Source: Tachypleus tridentatus (Eukaryota > Arthropoda > Merostomata > Xiphosura > Limulidae). From it: a DNA stretch of 64,000 nt. This document shows positions 25,991 through 37,669 of the stretch, piece after piece (the first letter of the stretch is position 1; each line of letters starts with the position of its first letter). The notes beneath the pieces are model-generated. The model was not told the origin of the DNA. It saw only the letters and a list, made by a program, of their open reading frames with translations, and made no database searches. Location of the stretch: NCBI RefSeq assembly GCF_004210375.1, contig NC_134825.1, forward strand, positions 40,356,348-40,420,347, given 5' to 3'. Position numbers and translations under genes: made by a program.

Positions 25991-26109
25991 TGTGTGTGTT
26001 TTCTTATAGCAAAGCCACATCGAGCTATCTGCTGAGTCCACCGAGGGGAATCCAACCCCTGATTTTATGGTTGTAAATCCGGAGACATACAGCTGTACTA
26101 GCGGGGGGG
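25991..26109 (-). mobile_element. tRNA-like SINE, family C
   Basis: tgtgtgttttcttatagcaa, agccacatcgagctatctgc, gagtccaccgagg, complement of a B box (aatccaacccctgat), then gtaaatccggagacatacag. Third head type with the same core tail word (gctatctg complement of cagatagc). Confidence 0.65.
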
Positions 26110-27702
26110 AAGAGTAACATAAAAAATAATCCATTCATAATCATATAAAAGGACTAAATTAAAACAATATATAATATCTACAACATGAACTGTACTATTA
26201 GGGGAGCTTAGTAAGTAGCTCGGTATACCCTATAATGGTTTTCTAGTGAAGAGAAAGACGTGGCATATAGTAGCTTTCATTGCAAATTGCCAATTAGTCG
26301 CTTAATGTTGTTTTTTATTAATATACATGCACTAGTTAACTATAACAATATATCAAATTCGAAAACCAAAACACCATGGAAACACAATTTATATAATAAT
26401 GTTGTAATAAACTTTATATCCAAACACATAGATTATTTTACAAAAAAGAAACATTTTGTTAGGTGAATATACGTTATACAGGCTAGACATAACTGTACTT
26501 ACTGGCAACATGAATTTGTTAGAATGCAGCAGATCATATTTCGTATCTGTCCAAAACCCACGGTGCTGGTAGAGCAAGTATTGCAAAGACTTTGAAATAA
26601 AAATTCTTCGGTGTTATCAAACATACTTGTCAAAATCATAGCGATAAATAGAGCACACAAAACAGATGTTGTCATTTTTTGGGTTCCAGTTAAATCTGTA
26701 AAGACATCTCATAAATTAGTGCAATTTTATCTAATTTTTCGGTTGGATGTGATAACTTTGTCTTCAAACAAATATAAAAGTATGATAAGTATGGAAAAAA
26801 TGCAACAATAAAAGTTTACTTCATTTCTGACGTTCATAATAGAATTATTGAACACTTACAGCGTATCTACATCCATTCACAAAAAATGTTATACGCATGC
26901 GTGTTTTCTTAGAGCAAAGCCACATCAGGCTATCTGCTGAGTTCATCGTAGACTTACTTACCACTGTACCAGCAGGGTACTATACGAATACGGCAGAAGA
27001 ATCCCGTAAAATAGAAATATTCATGTTTATACCAAAGAGATGAATGGAGAAACAACTGATGAAATAGACAAATAATTTCCTAACATAAACTTGCGTAAGC
27101 GTACATAATACAGATATTTAAAAAACTAGAGATAATAAAATAAAAAACTAAATATTGTGAAAATACCTTGGTTTCAATAAAGGTTTGTCTGTTGATAATT
27201 ATATTCTCAAAAGACAAACATAACATGAAAATAAGTTTGAAGAATATTAATATTTTTGATAAAACTGTCAAATTTTCTTTCTCTTTGTACTTAGACAAAA
27301 TGTAGAAAACGCAACTGTTAAAATAAATTACTTTCTTCATAATGTTTACTGAATTTTCGATAGAGTTACTATTAGAATAGATATATTCTTTGTCGTGTGT
27401 CTATGACGGATCCGCAAAACAAAAGTAAAAATACGGGCTTTTTTTTTTACTAAAGCCAAATTTATGTACTTTTATATGCTGCCATCAAAACAGCTTACGA
27501 AGCGTGTTGCATTACTACCTAACTCTAGAGTCTAGACACTGGTGTGACTGTCATATGACCGCTGGCCTGGAGAGCCCTTGTATAAAGCGAAAGACTTCGC
27601 AGACATGATTAAAACAGGCATAGTGGGGTAAGCATATCGTTATGCATTATTCTTTGCTTTCAGTCACAAGTTTTTAAAATTAGTATTTGTATTTTGTATT
27701 TT
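26110..27702. other. Intergenic with one short family C SINE fragment
   Basis: AT-rich; the only repeat I recognise is 26898-26979 (reverse family C: gtgttttcttagagcaaagc, cacatcaggctatctgctga, gtaccagcagg). ORFs here lack protein-like features. Confidence 0.45.
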
Positions 27703-27806
27703 AAATTAAACACAAAGCTACTCAATGGGCTCTCTGTACTCTGCCCACCACGGGTATCGAAACCCGGTTTTTAGCGTTGTAAGTACGCAGAACCACTGAG
27801 GGGCTT
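27703..27806 (-). mobile_element. SINE family B
   Basis: ttaaacacaaagctactcaa, gggctctctgtactctgccc, gggtatcgaaacccgg (complement of B box) and gttgtaagtacgcagaacca. Confidence 0.7.
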
Positions 27807-27891
27807 TAGAATTAGCAATTAAGATCTTTACACGTAAAAAACTGATACTATGGAATTGGGCAACACAAGTACTGCGATGTTTGTAAGATGA

Positions 27892-28158
27892 TTGTTTGTT
27901 TGTTTTGAATTTTGCACAAAGCTACACGAGAGCTATCTGCGCTAGCCGTCCATAATTTAGCAGTGTAAGACTAGAGGGAAGGCAGTTAGTCATCACCACC
28001 CACCGCCAATTCTTGGGCTACTCTTTTACCAACGAATAATGGGACTGACCGAAAATTATAACGCCCCCACGGCTGAAAGAGCGAGCATGTTTGGTGCGAC
28101 CGACCCGCAATCCTCGGATTACGAGTCGAGTGCCTTAACCACCTGGCCATGCTGGGCC
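27892..28158 (-). mobile_element. tRNA-derived SINE, family A
   Basis: Reverse full-length copy from ttgtttgtttgttttgaatt to catgctgggcc, with a short deletion at the B box (gcgaccgacccgcaatcctc). Confidence 0.9.
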
Positions 28159-28860
28159 TTATAAGGTGAACTTAGCATACGTACATTTAAAGTGGCACAA
28201 ATAAAGCGAAAGGTATCATGCTAAGTTAATATGTTATTTCTTCATCATTCACAAGAAACTGGTAGAGAACGACGGTTAAAATCATGTACAAGAATATAAA
28301 CTACCAATGTACGAATCATAAATATTCTGAACGTAATATATACAAAACATGTGCCAATCTTTTAAGTTGCACAACATGTCTATGTCGATTTTAAAAGTTT
28401 TATATTATTTTTTCTCAGATAATATTCGAAAATATCTGAAAATAAACACAAAACTATTGACTAATCAAATGAACAGGTAACAATTGCTTTCCCTCGAATC
28501 AAGGTGGAAAGCTGTGAAATAGCATGTCAGGCACTCTGACGTGGATATTATGATTATTCGAGTGCTGGTGGAGCTACGTTTGAACATCTTAAATGAAGTA
28601 GCTGTGTATGTACAGTTAATCTGTGATATAAAACGTTCATAAATACGTTTTGCTGGCTTATAGGTTCATTGACTATAGTGAAATGAGCGTTCGAAATGTG
28701 GGTACATTTTTTGGGCCACTATGTATATATAAATATATATGTACAAATATGACACTTTCAACATTAAAATTGTATTGGCAGGTTAATAACACTTTACAGT
28801 ACGTATTCTAGTTGGTCACGAGTGCGTTTGCAAATATAAAATGCCAAAATATAATGGTTT
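28159..28860. other. AT-rich intergenic, nothing recognised
   Basis: No supportable ORF or repeat between two SINEs. Confidence 0.4.
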
Positions 28861-29131
28861 GGTTTGGTTTGAATTTCGTGCAAAACTACACGAGGACAAT
28901 CTGCGCTAACTATCCCTAATTTAGCAGTGTAAGAATAGAGGGAAGGCAGCTAGTCATCACCACCCACCGCAAACTCTTCGGCTTCTCTTTTACCAACAAA
29001 TAGTGGGATTGATGGTAACTTTATAACGCCCCCACGGCTGAAAGGGCGAGCATTTTTGGTGTAAAAGGAATTCAAATCCACGACCCTCGGATTACGAGTG
29101 GAGTGCCTTAACCACCTGGCCATGCCGGGCC
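28861..29131 (-). mobile_element. tRNA-derived SINE, family A
   Basis: Reverse copy from ggtttggtttgaatttcgtg to gccatgccgggcc; full length. Confidence 0.92.
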
Positions 29132-29154
29132 TCGAAAAATAGAAACCACGATTT

Positions 29155-29280
29155 TTTGTTTGTTTGGTATTAAGCACAAAGCTACACGAAGGGTTATCTA
29201 TGCTTTGCCCACCAGGGATATCGAAACCTGGTTTTTTTTGCAGTGCGAGTCTGCAGACATACCGTTATGTCACTGGGGAC
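29155..29280 (-). mobile_element. SINE family B
   Basis: tttgtttgtttggtattaag, cacaaagctacacgaagggt, ccaccagggatatcgaaacc, then gtctgcagacataccgttat and cactgggg. The most complete family B copy in the window, 24 bp from a family A copy in the same orientation. Confidence 0.75.
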
Positions 29281-30559
29281 ATAAATCCAATAGACAGAGC
29301 TCAGAAATATCATTGTGTAACTTTGCATTAAAAAGCCCAGTTATAAACTAAGCCTTACGCTCGTCGTGCTATAAAACTTACAATAAATTAAAAGGCTTAA
29401 AACCTTTTATTAGAATACAGAAATATTGTTCTATGCGAGGGTTTTACATTTGAAATAATAACAAGGTTTGTTCAGAAAATAGACAATGCTCACAAGCTGC
29501 CTTACTACCTAACAGGTAACTTGACAGTATTTATTTATATATATATATTTATACATAATGTTTTTATAGATAAAATATTTTGCGTATCATTTTTTCCACT
29601 CACATAAGTTGTGAATCACTGCTGAAATTTTCCAACAAACTATTTTACGGAAACATTGATAGTGAGTTTTTATTTGTACACACAGCTATCTTATTATAAA
29701 TATTATTCATTATGTGTGTCACTATGTTTGTCAGTGTTCCCATCCATTACCAAGAGCTGCTGGCTCGACTACCATATGCGGGTTATTGTGTTTTAGGATT
29801 TTTGCTCTAGAAATAGAATAGAAAACATACTAAAATAGGACATATTTCCTCTTTTTTTAAACACATTTGAATTTGAATTAAACACACAAATAATTGATCA
29901 ACTAAATGAGTCAATTATTACTTTCTGCAAAGGAAAGTATACAATTAGCAAATAATGAGGTTATTAGGAATTTAGTCAGAAAAACGAATTAATGGGATAA
30001 TTAAACTTTATACAATTTTTGTTTCTTTAATGGTTAACTTCAGCTACTTTTATACATTTTTACGAAACTCAAGCCGTAGAAAATACAATATTCTGATAAA
30101 TCACTGAATGAATTGTTACATTTTAACATGATTTTGTTGTGATGTATTCTGTAATATTGTATTAACAGATTTATTTCTCTGCAGTTCTTTCTCCATAAAG
30201 ATATACTTTTATAGCAAGTACATTTTGCGAGAACAAATTATATTTAACTTCGTGAATTGAATCACAGTTGAAACAGATTAATATTTAATCATATACATTT
30301 TGTATTTATTGTGAAGTTAAGCGACTTATTACATAAATGCAAAATTATATTAAAACAAATAAGAGCACAAATCGAACAGTATATTATAACCATGCGTGCT
30401 TCTGCTTAAAAGTTTTCCAATAATTTGTGAATTTTGGCATTTAAGGAAATGAAAGTGTAATTACTTTCAATAAAACGACAAGAAAAAAAATTAAAAGAAA
30501 CAAATGACAAGAATGAACGGTAAAAGTATTTCAGGAGGTAGAGAAGCTATAGATCATAA
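29281..30559. other. AT-rich intergenic, nothing recognised
   Basis: No supportable ORF, RNA or repeat; short (TA)n runs near 29540. Confidence 0.4.
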
Positions 30560-31030
30560 TTAAACTTAAACAGAAATAAATATAAGTAGCTATAACCCAT
30601 ACCTAGTAGTTAAGGATCCTGGTGTGCGCTGGATATCACACTTTAACTTACACAGAACCAAACAAATAGAAGTAGTTATAGCCTATCCTGAAACTTACAC
30701 AGAGAAGTGAGCCTGATACCCTGGGTATCACAATGAAACTTACATAAATGAAACAGAAACAAAAACAACCTATAGTGGGGAGGGGATTACATAGAGTATC
30801 ACATATAAATTTGCGTAGAATGATATAGAAGTAGATATAACGAAAAAGGGGGTTACAAGGGGTATAACACTTAAATTAACTTAGAACGAAATACAAGTAC
30901 CAAAAAAGGGAAGATTCACTTAAACTCGTATAGAATGAAATAGAACTAGTAAGAAGCCATACGGGAGAGGGTTGGGATACAACGGGTATTATATTCAAAC
31001 TTGCACAGAACGAAGTAGAAGCTACAAACA
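30560..31030. repeat. Degenerate minisatellite, roughly 50-75 bp units
   Basis: A recurring unit of the type taaacttacacagaacgaaa, tagaagtagttataac, gggg, then gtatcacac occurs about seven or eight times (around 30570, 30645, 30690, 30745, 30805, 30870, 30925, 30995) with much divergence and variable unit length. No coding role seen. Confidence 0.7.
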
Positions 31031-31847
31031 ATAGTTGATAGGTTTCCACAATCTCACACAACTGTGCTTCTAAACAAAACGATATTCATCGTCTGTGGTC
31101 AGTTGTGAAATGGCGTAGTTGCTCTTATTAGAACAGAAAACTAACAATAGTACTAGAATACTTTAAAACAGTTAAAATAAATGTATTATAAATATGAGTT
31201 TTAAACTTCAAACTTACCGATAAAAAATATGCTAGCAAATATTGCGATTCAGCATCCAGTAATAACTTATATCCTCTAGCAAGCTTCAGGGTAGCAGTTT
31301 ATATACGTGAGTGTACATCCTGTGGAACTAATTTGCAACATAAGTATGTAGATAGAAAAGAAAAAGAATGTTGGAAGAGTGGTTGCAAAATACCCGGATT
31401 TTCACTCAACGAAACACCAACAACACCTTCACAATACTTACTTGTCAGGATTTAGTCATTCAAACCTTAACGCTTATTATCATATAAAAATGCTGTACAG
31501 TTCCATTATAATACCACCATAGCCACTGAAGCATGTACTATTATAATTTTCATTTTTCTAGTTTCCTATGCTAATAATAAATTAGATTCAGGCTACAGTA
31601 CTCTATCCTCCTGTTAGTAAATAGGATATATAAGATATGAGGATGAATTACGTTGTTATTGTTTATTTGTCAGTTAAACATTACCTGTTTGGGTTATGTT
31701 TAATAGAAACTGAAATCTATATCTCCAAGTACTGTCTTAAATCTCTTTTTGTGATGTATGACATACTTAGTTTGCCTTGCGTTAGAAAGGTTTAAGGTGA
31801 CTGGTAAAAACAAAAATATCATTCGTCCAATATGTGTTTTTTACATT
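31031..31847. other. Intergenic, nothing recognised
   Basis: AT-rich sequence without a credible ORF. Confidence 0.4.
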
Positions 31848-32127
31848 GGCCCAGGATGGCCAGTTGGGTTCAGGCGTTTGACTCGTAATCTGAGAGTTGC
31901 GAGTTCGAATCCCCGTCCCACCAAACATGCTCACCCTTTCATCCGTGGGGTTGTTATTAAGTAACGGTCAATTCCACTATTCGTTGGTAAAAGAGTATCC
32001 CGGGAGTTGGCGGTGGGTGGTGATGACTCGATGCCTTCCCTCAAGTCTTACACTACTAAATTAGGGACGGCCAGCGCACATAGTCCTCGTGTAGCTTTGC
32101 ACGAAATTCGTAAACAGACAAACAAAC
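31848..32127 (+). mobile_element. tRNA-derived SINE, family A
   Basis: ggcccaggatggccagttgg head, B box gagttcgaatccccg, body, and acgaaattcgtaaacagaca tail. Confidence 0.92.
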
Positions 32128-32571
32128 AATTTTTCACTACTTACCACAACATCCTGAAAAATTAAAATCAACTTTTTATTACTTAAAGAACAGTCAACTT
32201 TTTTTTTTAAATTGCGACAATGAAATATTTGACACACTCTAAATGTAAACGAACAGGTGAATGGATACTTCTATGAGACATTTTCCAAATATAAAAACAC
32301 AAAGCTGAAAACAGTAAAATGAATGCGTGATTTTGTAGCCATGACTATTTTGTTAAACCCGCCCCCTATAAGTCCAATAAAGTAAGTTCAAAATAATTAT
32401 TTAAAAAGAGATACCTAATAATTTAATGCTCACATTTTAATTCAATGTATCTTTAAGGGTCCGAACACAAACACTTAATGAAAATTATGGTCAATCAACA
32501 TCTTGAGATTGGCAAGTATAATTCTTAAGTCTTTATAGAATAAAAATGGTAGCTATACTCAACAATAAAGA

Positions 32572-33172
32572 ATTTGGCAGAGCATAGATAGCCCATGGTG
32601 TAGCTTTGTTCTTAATTCAAAACAACATCTTTGACTTTTAGTATCAGGGACTGTAATATTAAACAATTTGTTCATATTGAGAAATAAACATCGTATTATT
32701 ATCAGTTGACTATTATTGTATAGAAAACTGACTATACCAGTTTATTATTAGCTCATTCCTCCGGTGAGTCACTGATAAACTCACGATCTTATAATGGTAA
32801 AATCCGAGGTTCGATTCCACTCAATTGACAGACCACAGATAGCCCATTGATGATAGAAAATAATACACGTTATATTTTGTTATAATAAGTGTTTTTGTTA
32901 ATGTAATCTTTACAGTGCACAGTAGCGCTTAGTGACGTAGGCGTAGCATACCTATATTTACAAGTATACATGTATCCGGTTGTTGGGTGGTGGTTTGTTT
33001 GATGATGGAATTAATAAATCCAAAATTTTACTCTGATTGTAGCTGTTCTTTTTGTTTTACTGCAAAGCTACACGGTAGATTATCTGCGATCTATTTGTCG
33101 AGGTAAATCAAACCCTGGCTTTTTTAGACATTGTAAATCTGAAGACGTACTGATGACCTTGGGACATAGAGC
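32572..33172. repeat. Cluster of family B SINE fragments
   Basis: Three pieces: 32572-32628 (+; gcatagatagcccatggtgt), 32762-32860 (+; gtgagtcactgataaactca, ccgaggttcgattccac, cacagatagcccattga) and 33041-33172 (-; actgcaaagctacacggtag ... aatcaaaccctggc ... gtaaatctgaagacgtactg). Confidence 0.5.
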
Positions 33173-33628
33173 CAGACTAAGCCAATAGGTTCCTGTGGCA
33201 ATATGTCAGTAGTGCAACTAATATTTATAAAATATTGACATAGTTTAATAGAAGGGTTGTTTTAGATCAAAGATAAATTGAGGTGCCTTTTGTGTTGACC
33301 GCGTGAGATCAAACCCCATATTTAAACGTTGTAAGTGGATAAACTTATCGCTGACAACTAGAGACGGAAAATAGTGATAATAGAAATAACGTGTAACGAA
33401 AGAGCAAAAAGGACGTTACGATATGTAATGGAAAATGAAACAACATATCTCTAGGTACAATACTGATGACTTTTAGTTTTCTAAATATCTGTTTATATTA
33501 ATAATTGGTATTCCAGTTTCTACTCGCACATAAAAAGAGAAAATTAGGCATCAGCTGAAGAACAAAAGAAGATACTGGAAAGCCAAAGAAAAGACAGCTG
33601 TCAAAAGTAGCACTGGGTAAGGCAAATG

Positions 33629-33760
33629 GAGAGCTATCTGCGTTAGCCGTCACTAATTTAGCAGTGTAAGACTAGAGGGAAGGCAGCTAGTCATCACCAC
33701 TCACCGCCAACTCTTGGGCTACTCTTTTACCAACGAATAGTGGGATTAACCGACACCTTA
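33629..33760 (-). mobile_element. tRNA-derived SINE, family A, body fragment
   Basis: From gagctatctgcgttagccgt to gtgggattaaccgacacctt; the tRNA head is missing. Confidence 0.85.
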
Positions 33761-34026
33761 TCCGCGTCAAAATTACGTGGATTAATTCTCTTCTGCACCT
33801 CATATTAGCACCATTTGCAAACTGCATGTATATAAGTTCTAGCCTCCGTTACATTTTAACGCAATGTCTCCTTTGGTTATTCTTTTCAGCATGTTTCATT
33901 TGGTTGTTGAGACTTGGGAGAATTAGGTACATCTGGACTTCTTCCTACCTCCTTGACTATTGATTTGATTTTTGAGTGTTGGATAAAGTCCACATTAATT
34001 ATTCAGTACAATATGGTCAGGTAGCT

Positions 34027-34111
34027 AGGAAAACAGGTTTCGAAACCCAAGGTGGGCAGAGCACGGATAGCCCATTGTGTAGCTTTATGCTTAATTCCAA
34101 ACAATCAATCA
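34027..34111 (+). mobile_element. SINE family B, 3' part
   Basis: aggtttcgaaacccaaggtg, gcagagcacggatagcccat and tgtgtagctttatgcttaat; the A-box half is missing. Confidence 0.65.
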
Positions 34112-34569
34112 GATAAGAGCTAGAGAAACCTATCATTCAGTCATTGCATACTTCATTCGCATACGCCTTGTGCATGAATATATAACGTAAGTTTTCTGAC
34201 ATGAAATTCTCTTTTTCGTTCATTGTCAACATAATGTTTTGTTTACATAAACAGTTCCATAAATAGCATTTGAAAATATTTAGTGCTATTTATATTTTCA
34301 CATAAATAAGCCCTTTTTAAAATAATACTAAAACTATATATGGCTACTGGTTTGTCCAATAGTAGGTGATAGTAGATTATATAAGGAGTTTACTAGATTT
34401 AATGCTGACAGGTTCTTAGGTCTATTATCATGATGTATGATAAAGTTTTTTAGCGTTCGTGATGATTCAGTTTGTGCTGATGTAATCTACTGATATATTA
34501 TGGAGTCTGTTTAACAACATGGAAATATTTGCGTAATTATATAAGAATGTTGTATTTGTGTAACTATGA

Positions 34570-34905
34570 ACTTTGTATGTTTTAATGATTATTGAATAGT
34601 GTATTGTTGTAACGTGATTATGCATGATTTGGTTACATTTAATCGTGCTGGGCAGGCATTTCCCATCACTGGGTCCATGTAGGTATTTAAGTTTTATATA
34701 TATTTTGAGTCTGTTTTTGGTCGTTGCTCTCCTGTTGTTACCAGCCAGACGTCGAACATATTTCGATCTTTTCCAGATTTTGTTCCTAATTTCATTTATA
34801 CGCTTAATCCTAATTAGTTCAGAATCATAGTCTATATCCAAGGATTTAGCTGATGTGGTTACCTGAAGAAGGGTTCCGTAAAGGTATAATTTTACGAACA
34901 TGTTT
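34570..34905 (+). repeat. Possible Penelope-like element terminal remnant
   Basis: Order of signals: ggtccatgtaggtatttaag, a T-rich stretch, then cctgaagaagggttccgtaa followed by the small inverted pair cgtaaa/ttttacg and gaac, then a TTTATTTA-rich run. From memory, the terminal repeats of Penelope-like retroelements often end this way. No reverse transcriptase is nearby, and the 144-aa reverse-strand ORF over this segment has no recognisable domain. Confidence 0.3.
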
Positions 34906-34988
34906 TGTGTTATAAGATTGATTTTTATTTACTACATCAGTTTTGCACTTCATTTAACTATGGTTATAGATTTCTCGCTTCTATTATT

Positions 34989-35260
34989 GGGCTCGACATG
35001 GCCAGATGGTTAGGGCGCTCTACTCGTAATCTGAGGGTCGCGAGTTCGAATCCCTGTAATATCAAACATGCTCGCCCTTTCAGCCGTGGGGATGTTATAA
35101 TGTTACGGTCGATCCCACTATTCGTTGATAAAGAAGTAGTTTTAGAGTTGGCGGTGAGTGGTGATAACTATCAGCCCTCCCTCTGGTCTTACAGCTCTTA
35201 AATTATGGACGGCTAGTGCAGATAGCTCTCGAGTAGCTTTGCGCGAAAATAAAACAAACA
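34989..35260 (+). mobile_element. tRNA-derived SINE, family A
   Basis: ggctcgacatggccagatgg head, B box gagttcgaatccctg, full body and gctttgcgcgaaaataaaac tail. Confidence 0.92.
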
Positions 35261-36761
35261 TACAATACTACCATTGGAGTGTAGGAGATCTTCCAGATAG
35301 CCACATCATCCGAAAACCGGGAACAGAAGCATAAATTTGATACGTTTGTGACTCGGTTTGAAATAGTGGTCTTTGAGAGATTCTGACTCTTCTGAAGACC
35401 CACCATGTTGTGTTCTCTCCTTACTCCTGGTTTGGCCAGGGATTTCTAACACGGGATGCCTGACTTTGAGACATATTCAGTAATCGAACGACATTATATT
35501 GAGTTGCCAATATACGTACAACCCTGTTCAGGTCCTTATTACTTAAATCAATGTTTGAGCTACCTCTGAGCCACGATTCTTACTGCTGAGAAAGCCTCCA
35601 ACCAAGTGCACTCGTATGTACAAATTTTCAACACATCAATATGCTTTCAAATTTAAAATGTAGGATCATACCGGTACCTCTGACTCCCGTACAAACTTGA
35701 ACAAAACAGGTGAACTGCATGCTAACAGGTGATAGGAGCAACTGAGCGTCAATGTTAATCACAGACAGGTACTTAATTGAGTTTAAGTTGACCTAAAGGG
35801 TCAAAGTTAAGTAATATACTTTACTTACGTGTGGAAGTGATAATTCACGAAGAGTTAATTGTACTAACTTAAACACATCAGATCTAAATCTGGTGGAATA
35901 TATTATTGATTCAGAAACAGTAACATAACATTTTCAGTTTTGTTTCAATTCTGTTCTACAATTTGCTGAAAAACAAGGAAGAAAGCACTACTGCTTGGAT
36001 GAAAAGTAGAACTTCGTTCATTTCGACATTTTTATTAAGCCTTCTGCGTATGGTGAGTCGACACATTCACCTACATATCGTTTTCATTTTGTTACTTATT
36101 TATGTGTGTTTTCTTATAACAAAGCCACGTTGGGCTATCAGCTGAGTCCACCGAGGAAATCGAGCCGCTGATTTTAGCTTTGTAAATCTGTAGACTTACC
36201 GCTGTACCAGCAGGAGACTATTTATTATGCATATGAAGGCGGATATTTTGCAACATACCACATGTATTTCATATATGTATACAGTTCCTGTAACAATGTT
36301 TGACCAAGGTCATACTTCTACTAGGAACATACATATTTATTACAATACACTACATATCAAGGTGACATGAACTTTCTGGTAAATTCTTCACGTTACTGAT
36401 AAGTTGAACATTTTCTGGACAGTCGGATGTAGTAAAATTCATTGGATATAAATGAGACAAAGCAACACGCATAATAATGCTGAAAGAAGTTGGAAATTCC
36501 CTGCCGTTTCAAAAAGTTCACACTTATTTGCTTCCACTGTTGTAATAGTTTAGAGAAGAGCACATAACTAAAATATCAATAATGTTCCCACTGTGTTTTA
36601 ATATCCATACGTTATATTACTGCATTTCTTTCTTTCGCAAAATATTGACTATTGCATGGGGTAGATGCAATTATTAAGTTGAACTCAAATAATGGTTTCT
36701 AAAATGAAGTAATCATTTCTAGAAAGTTGGACTAATGTGTTTTGAGCTTGCGAAGTATGTA
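35261..36761. other. Intergenic with a family C SINE (36104-36218, reverse)
   Basis: The SINE shows tgtgttttcttataacaaag, cacgttgggctatcagctga, gtccaccgagg, aaatcgagccgctgatttta and gctgtaccagcagg. The remainder shows no ORF or structure I can support. Confidence 0.5.
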
Positions 36762-37667
36762 CGAGGTCTGTTCAAAAAATACGCGGACTGTTTGAATTGC
36801 GCGGCTCTAGTTGGTTCCAGGAGAATTCGCTTGGTGTCGCTAGGTTTGCACAGATCAGCTGATTACGACGCCATTTCCCGACTGCAGATATCTTCGTTTG
36901 TGTATTAGCTACGTGGTTTTAAGTGAAGTGCGATTCTTTCGTTTGGCGGATTTCAGAATGAATGACCTAAAGGAGCAACGACTTGCTGTGAAATTTTGTG
37001 TTAAACTTGGAAAATCTGCGAGTGAAACTTTTGCTATGCTTAACACGACTTACGGCGATGTTGATACGAAGCGTACGGCATGTTTCAAGTGGCAAGAACG
37101 TTTTAAGGATGGTCGACAGTCCATAGAAGAGGATGAGCGTCCTGGACGTCCTTCCACGTCAACTGACGATCCACACGTCGACGACATCAACACCCTGGTG
37201 CGGGCAAATCGACGTCTGACTGTCAGGGAGCTTGCTGAAGACTGTGGGATATCAGTTGGATCTTGTTACGAGATTTTGACCGAAAAATTGAAGATGCATC
37301 GCGTTGCTGCGAAATTTGTGCCTCAGAACTCGTGCGTTTTTGGCCAAACACTCAATCACTGTTCTTCCCCACCCACCCCTACTCACCTGACCTTGCTCCT
37401 TGCGATTTTTTCTTGTTCCCCAAACTCAAAAGACCCTTGAAAGGAAGAAGATTTGAGACGATTCCGAGATTAAGGCAAATGCACGAAGGAGCTGGAGGAC
37501 ATTACAAAAGAAGCGTACCAGGACTGTTTCAACAAGTGGAAACACCGTTGGGATAAGTGTGTGCGTTGAGGAGGAGAGTACTTTGAAGGGGTCCCAGGCC
37601 TGTAACTTCTAAATAAAGTACATTTTGTTTTATGACGTTAGTTCGCGTATTTTTTGAACAGCCCTCG
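36762..37667 (+). mobile_element. Mariner element, internally deleted, intact ends
   Basis: Terminal inverted repeats of about 28 bp (cgaggtctgttcaaaaaata... and, inverted, cgagggctgttcaaaaaata...) with two mismatches, flanked by TA target duplications at 36760-36761 and 37668-37669. The 906-bp length is about 0.4 kb short of a complete mariner (about 1.3 kb by family knowledge). Intact ends mean it could in principle have been moved by a transposase supplied elsewhere. Confidence 0.93.
36958..37605 (+). pseudogene. Mariner transposase remnant
   Basis: ATG at 36958 opens MNDLKEQRLAVKFCVKLGKS, the Mos1-type helix-turn-helix region with WQERFKDGR and EDERPGRPST, then a second HTH (LTVRELAEDCGISVGSCYEI) to KFVP near 37320. 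The protein then jumps to the C-terminal end in another frame: HPYSPDLAPCDFFLFPKLKR at about 37377-37436, and later ITKEAYQDCF and GGEYFEGV near 37500-37595. The part with the first two catalytic aspartates of the DD34D triad is absent; only the third (in APCDFF) remains. Frameshifts and an internal stop confirm it is dead. Confidence 0.93.
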
Positions 37668-37669
37668 TA

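Noticed and set aside
34467-34901. 144-aa reverse-strand ORF
   Set aside because: No recognisable domain; lies over a segment that looks like a non-coding element terminus on the other strand.
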